Source: Natrialba aegyptia DSM 13077
Lineage (GTDB): Archaea; Halobacteriota; Halobacteria; Halobacteriales; Natrialbaceae
Length of the DNA stretch: 64,000 bases
Direction: 5' to 3'
Assembly (NCBI RefSeq): GCF_000337535.1
Contig: NZ_AOIP01000015.1
Coordinates: 151,112 to 215,111 of the forward strand
Position 1 is the first letter of the stretch; each line of letters opens with the position of its first letter. Shown here piece after piece: positions 34,569 through 43,004 of this stretch. Position numbers and translations under genes: made by a program. The notes under the pieces are model-generated. The model was not told the origin of the DNA and did no database searches. It was given only the letters and a program-made list of their open reading frames with translations.

Positions 34569-35552
34569 TTAGTACTGCCGCTCGATCACCATCCCCGACT
34601 CGCCGACGACGAGTTCGGGTGCGCGGGACGTGCCGAGCGCGATCGCGAGCGGATCGTTTTGGGCTGGGAGCGTCGTTTGCGTCGTCCAGCCGTCGAAATC
34701 GCGCTCGAAGAGGTCGCCGGAGGAGGCGATCGCCAGCGCGTCGTAGCGGTTCCGGACCAGGGCCGTGATCGCCGTTTCGGCGAGCGACGCGCGCGACCAG
34801 TCGACGCCGTTGTAGGACCAGACGGTGCCGTCGCCGCCGGCGACGGAGACCGCCCCGGAATCGACCGCGGCGACGGCGTCGAAATCGACGGCTGCCGCAT
34901 CGATGCCGATACGCGTCCAGGTATCGCCGCCGTCCCGCGATTCGAACGCCCCGCCGTCCGTGTCGACGGCGTAGACGTACGACAGCGGCGTGATATCGAC
35001 GTCGGTGACGCTCGAGCCGGTGCCGGGTTCGATCACCTCGGCCCACTCGACCGACGTGCCGTCGCGTTGCCCGTGGAGGAGTTCGCCCGAGCCGTTGAGC
35101 GCCGTAATTCGCTCTTCGCCGGCGAGACCGGCGACGGCGACCGCCGTCCAGGAGGACGTCATCTCCTTCGGTGCCGAGAAGTCCACGGCCTGGTCGGCGA
35201 CAACATCGTAGAGGCCGAGTGCACCGCTATCGCCGGCGGCCCAGACCGCCCGGCCGTTGTTCGTCACCGCGAGCGAACGAAGCGTATCGGCTGTCTCGCC
35301 GGGGCCGTTCGGAAGTGCGACGCTCCACGACTCGTCGTCTCGAGTCAAGACGATCCCGTCCTCGCCGACGACGACAGCGCCGGTCGCCGTCGTTCCGACG
35401 TCGTACAGCGTCGCGTCGGTCGGAACGGCGGCCGGCGTCCACTCGGCGGTCGTCTCGCCGCAGCCGGCCAGCGACGCCGAGACTGAAACCGCAGCCCCGC
35501 CGATCGCGGCGAGGACGGTCCGCCGACGGATTCGATCACGCCCCGTCGCCAT
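34569..35552 (-). CDS. Lipoprotein beta-propeller, paralogue 2
   Basis: 327-aa paralogue of the proteins at 22665-23795 and 47304-48479. The N-terminus DRIRRRTVLAAIGGAAVSVSASLAGC combines a Tat RR motif and a lipobox (LAGC), so it is probably anchored outside the membrane by a lipidated Cys. Blades share AVWAAGDSGALGLYDV, NGSGELLHGQ, VIEPGTGSSVTDV, VAGGDGTVWSYNGVDW. Its stop codon coincides with the target duplication of the MITE-like element. Its first 17 bases overlap the end of the upstream membrane-protein gene, so the two form an operon. Confidence 0.85.
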   Translation of the reverse strand: MATGRDRIRRRTVLAAIGGAAVSVSASLAGCGETTAEWTPAAVPTDATLYDVGTTATGAVVVGEDGIVLTRDDESWSVALPNGPGETADTLRSLAVTNNGRAVWAAGDSGALGLYDVVADQAVDFSAPKEMTSSWTAVAVAGLAGEERITALNGSGELLHGQRDGTSVEWAEVIEPGTGSSVTDVDITPLSYVYAVDTDGGAFESRDGGDTWTRIGIDAAAVDFDAVAAVDSGAVSVAGGDGTVWSYNGVDWSRASLAETAITALVRNRYDALAIASSGDLFERDFDGWTTQTTLPAQNDPLAIALGTSRAPELVVGESGMVIERQY

Positions 35553-37044
35553 GGGTCTCGACCTCCCGTTCCTGCTCTTGAACTCGGGTGCTCGACGGGC
35601 CGTTGTTCAGCCGCTGGTCCGGGGCGGTCGCCGCCGGTTCGCCGTCGGCGGTTTCGATTCCGGCTTCGGATGGACGGCTCGGCGGGGACGACGGCGTGAA
35701 CGCGCCGGGGGCGGACGTACGTTTGAGGACCGCGGAGATGCGAACGACGTACGCGAAGAGGACGCCGAGCGGGCTGAACGCGACCGCGAGCGCGAGGCTC
35801 ACGAGGACGAGCAGCGGGCCCTCGTGGGCGACCGGCGGATAGCCGCTCGCGTAGATCATGATGACCAGGGTCGAGAGCAACAGCGCCGCGGTGCCGCTGT
35901 AGGTGATCCATCGCGACAGCCGCGCGAGGTCGCGCTGGAGGTAGATCGTCGTGAAGTACTGTCGCGTGGCGTCCGCGGCGACGAACAGTTCCCGGAGTTC
36001 GGAGAGCAGTTCCGACGCCCGGTCGGACAGTTCGTCGTCGAACCGTCGCCGAAACCGCCGTGCCTCGGTAGCGGCACCCGCGTAGTCGTGGTCGATCGTC
36101 GGCAAGACGACGTCGAAGACGGAGTCCGTTCCGCCGGTAAGCGTCGACGAGAGGTCGCGCGTGTGGTCGCGGGTTTGCGATGCGAAGCGTCGAATGGACT
36201 CGAAGGCGTCCATCGAACAGCCCGCGGTTTGGTCGTCGGCCGTTGACTCGGATGCGGCTTCCCCGTCGCGTTCGCACTCCGAGACGAGCGCGTCGGCGCG
36301 GCTGCCGAGCGTTCCGGCCAGGCGGGCGAGAAACGGTGCAGGATTGGTCGGGCTCACGCCGTCCCCTTCCGTCTGTTGCTCGATACGCGTGCGAAACTCC
36401 TGGACGCCATCGATGCGATCGGTCAGTCGGTCCGGCGTGCCGAACAGCCGCGAGATGATCAACTGGTTGACCGCGACGACGATCGGGATGAACGAGAACA
36501 GGCCCGCGATCATCGTGCTGAACATCGTCGTCACGAAGCGACTCTCGCGGACCCCGATGACGTCGCTCACGCCGAGCAAAAGTGCGATGAGGAAGATACC
36601 GACGACGAATCCGCCGATGATCACGCGACGATCGCCCTCGAGTAAGAGCCAGCGGTGGCTGTCGCGGCGGGATTTCGTTTCGGTGAGCAGTCGAATGCCG
36701 ATTCGAGCGCCGACCCAGAGCAAGCGTCCGCCCACGAGGAGTCCGGCGACGGTCAGCCGAACGATGTAGACCGCGAGGGAGAGACCGAGCGATGACTCCT
36801 CGTCACCGGAACGATCTGACTCGGAGTGCGACCGCTCGGAGAGGGTTGTCGAGTCGTCAGCGGGAGCGTCAGCGGTTGTGTCGGCGTCATCGCGGACGGT
36901 TTCGCCGGCCGTCTCGGAATCGCCGTGGTCGGGCGCACCGAGTGCAGTCGAGTCCTGTGCCGTGTCGGAGGACGTTTGCGAGGTCGCAGTGTCCGGGTCT
37001 GGGTCGGTCGATGTGGGGTCGGGCGATGAGGAATCGTCAGTCAT
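35536..37044 (-). CDS. Membrane protein with a large cytosolic or external central domain
   Basis: 502-aa protein. An acidic Ser/Thr/Asp tail (1-85) is followed by hydrophobic segments at about 87-115, 145-165 and 173-200, a charged helical region of about 190 residues (RFRRRFDDELSDRASELLSELRE), and two more helices (about 395-445). No known family was recognised. It overlaps the start of propeller paralogue 2 by 17 bases, so the two are cotranslated and may form a membrane complex with the lipoprotein as the outer part. Confidence 0.75.
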   Translation of the reverse strand: MTDDSSSPDPTSTDPDPDTATSQTSSDTAQDSTALGAPDHGDSETAGETVRDDADTTADAPADDSTTLSERSHSESDRSGDEESSLGLSLAVYIVRLTVAGLLVGGRLLWVGARIGIRLLTETKSRRDSHRWLLLEGDRRVIIGGFVVGIFLIALLLGVSDVIGVRESRFVTTMFSTMIAGLFSFIPIVVAVNQLIISRLFGTPDRLTDRIDGVQEFRTRIEQQTEGDGVSPTNPAPFLARLAGTLGSRADALVSECERDGEAASESTADDQTAGCSMDAFESIRRFASQTRDHTRDLSSTLTGGTDSVFDVVLPTIDHDYAGAATEARRFRRRFDDELSDRASELLSELRELFVAADATRQYFTTIYLQRDLARLSRWITYSGTAALLLSTLVIMIYASGYPPVAHEGPLLVLVSLALAVAFSPLGVLFAYVVRISAVLKRTSAPGAFTPSSPPSRPSEAGIETADGEPAATAPDQRLNNGPSSTRVQEQEREVETHGDGA

Positions 37045-37105
37045 GGGATGGGGAGTGAGCTCGTGTGGTGCTGGGATCGTCCAGCGGCTGGGCGCAGTCG
37101 GCGGA

Positions 37106-38125
37106 TCAGAGGAGGGCCGAGACGAGTTCGAGCAGGCGGAGTGCGAGGACGAGTAGGATGATCAGTACGACGACGCGTCGCAGGATGGCGCTTCGCGTCG
37201 TTCTGATGCGGGCGCGGTCCGACGGGTGAAAGCCGACGGTCCAGAGCGTTGCGATCGACCCGACGTTGATCGCGATGAGGTTGACGGCGACGACGACGAA
37301 CGATCCGAGCGTCGCTTCGGGTGCGCCCCAGGCGACGCCGACGCCGATGACGCCGATCGGCGGCATGAGTGCGGCGGCGATCATCACCCCGATCAGGTCC
37401 GTAATGCCCGTGGTTGCCATGCCGAGCCCGCCGGCGACGCCGGAGCAGATGGCGACGGTGACGAGCAGGGATGGCGGTAAGCCATGGCTGCCGAGTCCGA
37501 GGCTCGCCTCGAGATCGACGACGGAAGAGATGATCGTCGACGTGCGTGCGAACGCCGCGAAGGACAGGGCGCTGACGAGGGCGACGACGATGCCGAGCAG
37601 TTGGAGTTTGACGCCGCGGGCGAACAGCGGTCGGTCGTCGAGGACCGTCGCAACGCTTGCGGCCATCGCCGGGCCGAGCAGCGGGGCGATGACCATCGAG
37701 CCAACGAGGACGGGCAGCGAGTTCAGGAGGACGCCGGTGGTTGCGACGACGCTGCTTATCGCCGTCATCGTGGCGAAGATGATGAACGAGGGGAGCTGCG
37801 AGCGGGCTTTCGACCGCAATTCGCTTCTGGAGACGCGCTCGAACGAGAGCCATTCGGGCCGTCGGTTGGACCGATTGCGCGCGGAGTCGCTGCCGGTTTC
37901 GAGGATCGCCATCGGCGCTTCGACGATGACGGTAACGTTCCCGGTGATCGCCTCCAGCTGGTCTTCGACCGGTTCGACCGCGTGTGCGGGGACCGGAACG
38001 GTAAGCGTCCAGTGCTCGCCGTCGGAATGATCGGTGAGGCTGTACGTGAGGTCGTGGGACTCGAGGACGGCCATCACCTCGTCGATACTCGGCTGTGTGT
38101 CTGCGAGTACCGTCACGAGGCGCAT
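37106..38125 (-). CDS. DUF389 (TIGR00341-like) membrane protein
   Basis: 339 aa from the ATG at 38125. An N-terminal alpha/beta domain of about 75 residues (MRLVTVLADTQPSIDEVMAVL) precedes six or seven helices with the family blocks SFIIFATMTAISSVVATTG, VLVGSMVIAPLLGPAMA and AALMPPIGVIGVGVAWG. The family is widespread in haloarchaea and its transport substrate is not established. The longer upstream frame reads Arg-rich shadow sequence and is rejected. It shares orientation with the neighbouring membrane protein at 35536 and lies upstream of it. Confidence 0.88.
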   Translation of the reverse strand: MRLVTVLADTQPSIDEVMAVLESHDLTYSLTDHSDGEHWTLTVPVPAHAVEPVEDQLEAITGNVTVIVEAPMAILETGSDSARNRSNRRPEWLSFERVSRSELRSKARSQLPSFIIFATMTAISSVVATTGVLLNSLPVLVGSMVIAPLLGPAMAASVATVLDDRPLFARGVKLQLLGIVVALVSALSFAAFARTSTIISSVVDLEASLGLGSHGLPPSLLVTVAICSGVAGGLGMATTGITDLIGVMIAAALMPPIGVIGVGVAWGAPEATLGSFVVVAVNLIAINVGSIATLWTVGFHPSDRARIRTTRSAILRRVVVLIILLVLALRLLELVSALL

Positions 38126-38178
38126 ATTCGACCGCCACGTTCGTCTCGGTGATGATCGTCGAACGCCGTCGCGATCGA

Positions 38179-38745
38179 TCACAGTAGCGTGAGTGCATCG
38201 GCCTCGGACAGTGAATAGGTGGGAAACGTTCGATTGAGAAGCGAACGGACGAGGTGGCGGATCACCGCGAGTTGATCCCTTCCAGTGTCCGTGCACACGG
38301 TTCCACAGCGGCCGATCAATCCGTCCGCTCCGTCGAGGTACGTCAGGCGGCCGCCGCAGTTCTGACATCGCGGCTCGACGTGGTTGGTCATCCACTCGAC
38401 GGCGAACTCGTCACGAGCGAGTCGCTCGCCGAGTGCGTACCAGACGATGACGTCGCGCTCACCTCGGCCCGACGCCGTCCGCTTCAATCGCGTGAGCGTG
38501 ACCGCGGCGCGGGCGTACAGTTCATCGTCCGGGACGGCGTGTCGTTGGTGACAACGCCGGAAGTACGTCAGCAGTGCTCGCTTCGACGACCGTCGCTTTC
38601 CCGTCGTCAGTGGCGTCTCGAGAGCGACGTTCTGCGAACAGCCGTCGGCCTCCGGCGCGCGTTCCGGACGGCCGCGTTCGTCGTAATGGCGCTCTCGCGA
38701 GAGAGACGCACCGCTGGTCGGACAGAATGCGTGTTCACCAATCAT
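38179..38745 (-). CDS. Zinc-ribbon-containing hypothetical protein
   Basis: 188-aa protein with possible metal sites: C8 in HAFCPTSG and a C-terminal CQNCGGRLTYLDGADGLIGRC type ribbon (three to four Cys), followed by a helical tail ending AVIRHLVRSLLNRTFPTY. The middle contains RALLTYFRRCHQRHAVPDDELYARAAVTL. No family is recognised. The gene lies 53 bases upstream of the DUF389 start on the same strand. Confidence 0.6.
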   Translation of the reverse strand: MIGEHAFCPTSGASLSRERHYDERGRPERAPEADGCSQNVALETPLTTGKRRSSKRALLTYFRRCHQRHAVPDDELYARAAVTLTRLKRTASGRGERDVIVWYALGERLARDEFAVEWMTNHVEPRCQNCGGRLTYLDGADGLIGRCGTVCTDTGRDQLAVIRHLVRSLLNRTFPTYSLSEADALTLL

Positions 38746-38958
38746 TTGTTAGTTGTTGGGACGGCCGAACCGGGCACCGGTCCGACCGACTACCTCAGCG
38801 TAGCGGTGCCAACGGGATAAACTGACACAGTATTGAGAGTATCTAAAATAAATAGAGCGACCCATATCCTACTCTAGAAACGTGTTACAGATGTTTTCCA
38901 TATATTTCTAATGTTTGTTGATACCTTATCCGTGCCCGGCTACTACGACGATTGCACC

Positions 38959-39402
38959 ATGTCACGTGGTGATCTTCCAGCCGTCGATTCGACCGATTTG
39001 GCACCGTGGTACTGGTACATACTGATCGGCTACCCCGTATTGAGTCTGCTCGGGATCATCTCGCTCGCCCGCCTCACCGGCGGCGGCTCGGTACTGGCCT
39101 CGAGTGTCGGCAGTATCGCACTTCTGATCGTCATCGTCGCCGCAAGTGCCATTACGCTTCCGGCGATCTGGCGGGACGCCGAGTTCGTTGCGACCGAAAC
39201 CGATGCGTGGGACCCCGACCGACAAATCTACGTCGGTGCAGCCGTCGCCGTTCCGCTGCTTCTCGGCGTTCTCTCCGGACTGGCGGCCGGGTTCGGAATC
39301 GCGATCGCGATCACCGTCCTCGGCTTCCTGCTGTCGACGGTCACTGTCTGTTCGGCGTACCTGTACAACCGCCACCGCAGCGTCGGATTACTCGCTCGCT
39401 GA
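38959..39402 (+). CDS. Four-helix membrane protein
   Basis: 147 aa from the ATG at 38959 (MSRGDLPAVDSTDLAPWYWY). Helices at about 19-38, 45-68, 87-107 and 110-135. The alternative ATG at 38911 falls within AT-rich promoter-like DNA. A TATA-like ACCTTATCC about 30 nt before 38959 supports the shorter form. The function is unknown; the size and topology resemble many small halobacterial membrane proteins. Confidence 0.65.
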   Translation: MSRGDLPAVDSTDLAPWYWYILIGYPVLSLLGIISLARLTGGGSVLASSVGSIALLIVIVAASAITLPAIWRDAEFVATETDAWDPDRQIYVGAAVAVPLLLGVLSGLAAGFGIAIAITVLGFLLSTVTVCSAYLYNRHRSVGLLAR

Positions 39403-39891
39403 TACCGCCGGGCACCGCTCCCGTCGCCGCTGCGAGTCGATACACGCCCGATTGCACGACTGCTCTGCGATCGGTGGGTGACTCGTTGCAGCGCGGGCGC
39501 AGCGGCCCCCACTCGACGACGACAGCGAGTTCGGATCGCGGTTTCACCGACGTCTGGCCGACAGGATACCTGCCCGATACCTACCACCGACCGCCGCGGC
39601 AGTCCGGTTTCGATCCGCTCACGCCGCGTTGGTCTATATTCTCTAGGTTTTGCCCATATTTATGTGGTCACAACTTCTGGCTATAACTGTTAGTAGCCCG
39701 GACGACACGCCACCGTCGCCGGCGTGGATGACCTCCTGGCCAACCGACACAGCCGCCACTATCCTCACTTCCCCGTCGCGGTATCCGGTTTCGACCTTCG
39801 CGCGTCGCTCCCTGCTCGACCGGTGCCGATTCCCCGTCACCGCTCACCCCACGCCGACAAGCCACCGCCTCGACACCGAGTTCACCCAGCC
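39403..39891. other. Intergenic region upstream of the permease operon
   Basis: 489 bases with no supported gene. The stretch 39640-39700 is AT-rich (CCATATTTATG, CTATAACTG) and may carry a promoter, but it lies about 200 bases before the permease ATG at 39892. The permease frame is open back to 39724; the intervening residues are Pro/Arg/His-rich and not family-like. Confidence 0.4.
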
Positions 39892-41460
39892 ATGCTCTCA
39901 GAGATACACCTGCTCACCGACCAGGCCAGTCTCTGGCCCGTGTCCGGCCACCAGTTCGTCTCGCTGCTCCGATTACTGCTCGTCCAGAGCCACCTCGAAT
40001 CCGGGTCGGCCACCATCAACACTAGCACCAACATCACCACGGCCACCACGGCCACCACCACCATCGCTATCGCCCTCTCGGCTGAACTCGGCTTCGTTTT
40101 CGGACCGGTCACCGGCGGCGGACTCGACCTCGCGGCCAGGCTCGCCGGGCTGCTCGGTGCCCTCCTGATCCAGCTCGTGACGGCCCTGGTCATCGCGCTC
40201 GAGATGGCCTGGGATACCTGGTGGGCGCTCGTCCTCGGCTTTACGATCACCGGTGCCATCCAGGAGTTCGTCGACGAGGATCGGCTCACCGACTACCTTG
40301 GCGACGACGGCTGGCGGGAGATCGGCTACGGGACCGTCTTCGGCACGGCCTCCTCGAGTTGCTCGTTCTCCGCGGTCGCGATGACCCGATCGCTGTTCAC
40401 CAAGGGTGCCTCGGCCGCGTCCACCCTCGGAGCGTTCCAGTTCGCGAGTACGGATCTCGTCCTCGAACTCGCACTCGTCGTCCTGACGCTGCTCGGCTGG
40501 CAGTTCGCCGCCGCGGAGATCACCGGCGGGCTAATCGCCGTCGTCGTCCTCGGCATCGTCTACCGGCGGTTCGTCCCCCCATCGTGGATCGAGCGGGCAC
40601 GCGCCCACGCTCGCGCGCTCGACGAAACCGAATGCGCGACCTGCGGCATGGCCGCCCCGCCGACCGACGAGGAGACGATCACGCGAACGTTCGCCGGCGA
40701 GCGCCGCTACTTCTGCTGTGGCGGCTGTCTCAACGCGTACGACCCGGCCGACGACCGCGAGGCCGTTACCGCCGGCCCCGAACTCCTCTCGGGAGACCGC
40801 TGGCAAAGCGCGATCGCGAACACGATTCGCGAATGGGACATGCTCTGGCGGGACATCCTCTTCGGATTCCTCCTCGCCGGACTCCTCGCCGCATTCGTCC
40901 CCGACGCCTGGTGGACCGCCCTCTTCGGCGTCGGTCCCGAGGGAAGCCTCACGCGCCTCCTCTCCAACGTCGTGCTCGGAGCCATCGTCGGCGTGCTGAC
41001 GTTTCTCTGCTCCGTCGGCAACATTCCCTTCGCCGTCGTCCTCTGGCAAAACGGCGTCTCGTTCGGCGGCGTCCTCGCGTTCATCTTCGCCGACCTGCTG
41101 ATCCTCCCGCTGGTCCGAACGTACCACCGCTACTACGGCCTCCGCATGGCCGGCGTCATGTTCGCCGCGTTCTTCGCCGCCGCCGTCATCGCCGGCTTCC
41201 TCGTCGAACTCGTCTTTTCCGGACTCGGACTCGTTCCGTCACCCGGCACGTCCGGCGGGACGGTCCCCGGAGCGTACACGTCCCTGTTCAACGTCGTTAC
41301 GCTCCCCCTCTTCGCCGTGCAGGTGTACGTCGCCCTCGAACCGGACCAACGCGTCCGCCTCGGCAACCGAATCGCACCGTACGTCGCGGGCGTTCTCTAT
41401 CACGCCTACGACCTCGTGAGACGAGTCGCGTACGCGCTCGAATCGCGCGGCCTGAAGTAA
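39892..41460 (+). CDS. Permease (YraQ/DUF318, SO_0444-like) with cysteine-rich insert
   Basis: 522-aa membrane protein built from two permease halves. The first half contains GTASSSCSFSAVAMTRSLF and the second LCSVGNIPFAVVLWQNG, the paired motifs of the metalloid/metal efflux permeases related to ArsP. Between them is a soluble insert with CATCGM (Cys248, Cys251) and FCCGGC (Cys275, 276, 279), a TRASH/YHS-like metal-binding pattern. It probably exports or senses a soft metal (Cu, Zn, Hg) or metalloid. An MFS-like gene starts 13 bases downstream, implying an operon. The start matches the first hydrophobic family region. Confidence 0.82.
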   Translation: MLSEIHLLTDQASLWPVSGHQFVSLLRLLLVQSHLESGSATINTSTNITTATTATTTIAIALSAELGFVFGPVTGGGLDLAARLAGLLGALLIQLVTALVIALEMAWDTWWALVLGFTITGAIQEFVDEDRLTDYLGDDGWREIGYGTVFGTASSSCSFSAVAMTRSLFTKGASAASTLGAFQFASTDLVLELALVVLTLLGWQFAAAEITGGLIAVVVLGIVYRRFVPPSWIERARAHARALDETECATCGMAAPPTDEETITRTFAGERRYFCCGGCLNAYDPADDREAVTAGPELLSGDRWQSAIANTIREWDMLWRDILFGFLLAGLLAAFVPDAWWTALFGVGPEGSLTRLLSNVVLGAIVGVLTFLCSVGNIPFAVVLWQNGVSFGGVLAFIFADLLILPLVRTYHRYYGLRMAGVMFAAFFAAAVIAGFLVELVFSGLGLVPSPGTSGGTVPGAYTSLFNVVTLPLFAVQVYVALEPDQRVRLGNRIAPYVAGVLYHAYDLVRRVAYALESRGLK

Positions 41461-41473
41461 GTCGCTTCCACCC

Positions 41474-42952
41474 ATGACGACATCCCACCCACAGTCCCAA
41501 TCCCAGGGCCAGTCCCAGTCTCGGCCCCAGCCACGGCCACGACCACCCGGCGGACGGTTCGATCCCGTCCGGATCGTCCTGCTCGTCACCCTCGTCACGA
41601 GCCACGGGTTGATCCGCGTCGCCGAACGCTACTTCCCCGAGTTCCTGTCGGCACTCGGCTACGGGCCGATCGTCGCCGGACTGCTCGTCAGCACCGGCCT
41701 CGGTGTGGCCGTCGTCGTGACGGCATCCGCGACCGCCGGGCTGAACTCGAGTGACGAGGCAGAAACTGGTGATAGAAACGCCGAAACTGGCAGCCTCCAG
41801 GCGCAGGTGATCGCAGTTGCCTCGGTGTTGTTGGCGACCCTCGGACTGTTCGTCTGGACGGGCGCACCGACGCTCGATACGCTCCTCGGCACGCCGCTTT
41901 CGGCGCTCGGATGGCTCGCAGTCGGGGTCGTGCTCCTCCAGGCCTGGCACAGTTTCGGCCCGGTGCGGACCCTCTGGCCGATCGATACCAGGATCGTCGG
42001 TCGAAAAACGCGATCGACCCGAACCGAAGCCGACGAGTTCACTCCGTCGGGAGCCGGTCGAGCCCACGACGCCCGTGCGGACGCCGTCGTCGGAGCGCTG
42101 GGAATCGGTGCCGGCGCGCTGGTCGTGACCGCAGCGATCGCGATCGTCGGCGGCGTCAAAACCGGGTTTTCGATCGTCGCGGCGACGGGTGCGGCGGTCA
42201 CGCTCGTCGCGGCGATTACGCGGGGGGTCGTCGGCGAGACCGACCGGCTTCCGCTCGTCGGTCGCACCGAAGCGCCGAGTGCGGCGAGGAGCCGGGTTCC
42301 CGATTCGGTCGCGTCGGTTCGCCGGGCGATCGCCGCCCTCCCCGACCGTCGGCGGTGGACGATCACCGGCGACGCGCTCGTCAGGCTGGCGCTCGTGGGG
42401 AGCACGCCGTACCTGGTGTTGCTGTTCGTCGAGGAACAGCCGCTTTCGCTCTCGGTCGGCGGGCGGTCGCTGATGCCGGCTGCGCTGTTCGGCGCGTTCG
42501 TCCTCGCGGAGGCGGGCGGGGCGCTTCTCGGCGCGCTCGCCGCTCCGCGACTCGTCTCGGCGGTCGATCGGCGGTGGCTCCTGGCCCTCGGTCTCGCGGG
42601 CGTCTCGCTTGTTCCGATGGCCCTCGTCGCGACGTCGTCCGTCGCCATCGTCGCGCTGCTGTTCGCCGTGCTCGGCTGTCGGACCGCGATCGAACCGCTC
42701 AGACCGACCGTCGGACCGACCACCCGGCCGAGCCACGACGTGAGCCCCGACGCGGACGCAACGGCGCTCGGTCTCCCGCCACCCGAGCCCCTCCAGACGG
42801 CGGTTCGGGTCGCACTCGTCCCGGCCCCGCTCGTCGGCGGCCTCCTGTACGCGATCCACCCCGTTGCGGCGTTTACCGTCGCGACGACCGTCTCGCTGCT
42901 CGGCGTTCGCGAACTGCTCAGATCGTTCGATTCCGAACGAGCGGGCGACTGA
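41474..42952 (+). CDS. MFS-like multi-helix transporter
   Basis: 492-aa membrane protein with about twelve helices. A Gln/Pro-rich start (residues 5-30) precedes ILLVTLVTSHGLIRVAERYFPEFLSALGYGP, an MFS-like first helix pair. A polar linker lies near residues 170-205, and the second half contains LAGVSLVPMALVATSS. The motifs are weak, so the assignment to MFS is by topology. It starts 13 bases after the metal permease stop and lies 52 bases before the oxidase-like gene. Confidence 0.7.
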   Translation: MTTSHPQSQSQGQSQSRPQPRPRPPGGRFDPVRIVLLVTLVTSHGLIRVAERYFPEFLSALGYGPIVAGLLVSTGLGVAVVVTASATAGLNSSDEAETGDRNAETGSLQAQVIAVASVLLATLGLFVWTGAPTLDTLLGTPLSALGWLAVGVVLLQAWHSFGPVRTLWPIDTRIVGRKTRSTRTEADEFTPSGAGRAHDARADAVVGALGIGAGALVVTAAIAIVGGVKTGFSIVAATGAAVTLVAAITRGVVGETDRLPLVGRTEAPSAARSRVPDSVASVRRAIAALPDRRRWTITGDALVRLALVGSTPYLVLLFVEEQPLSLSVGGRSLMPAALFGAFVLAEAGGALLGALAAPRLVSAVDRRWLLALGLAGVSLVPMALVATSSVAIVALLFAVLGCRTAIEPLRPTVGPTTRPSHDVSPDADATALGLPPPEPLQTAVRVALVPAPLVGGLLYAIHPVAAFTVATTVSLLGVRELLRSFDSERAGD

Positions 42953-43004
42953 TCGCACGAGAACCGATTCGAACTGAGACGAGCGCTTGTACTGACTTTA
43001 CGCG

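Noticed and set aside
40221-41477. 418-codon frame overlapping the metal permease on the same strand.
   Set aside because: Arg/Pro-rich shadow of the permease; the permease frame has helices and motifs.
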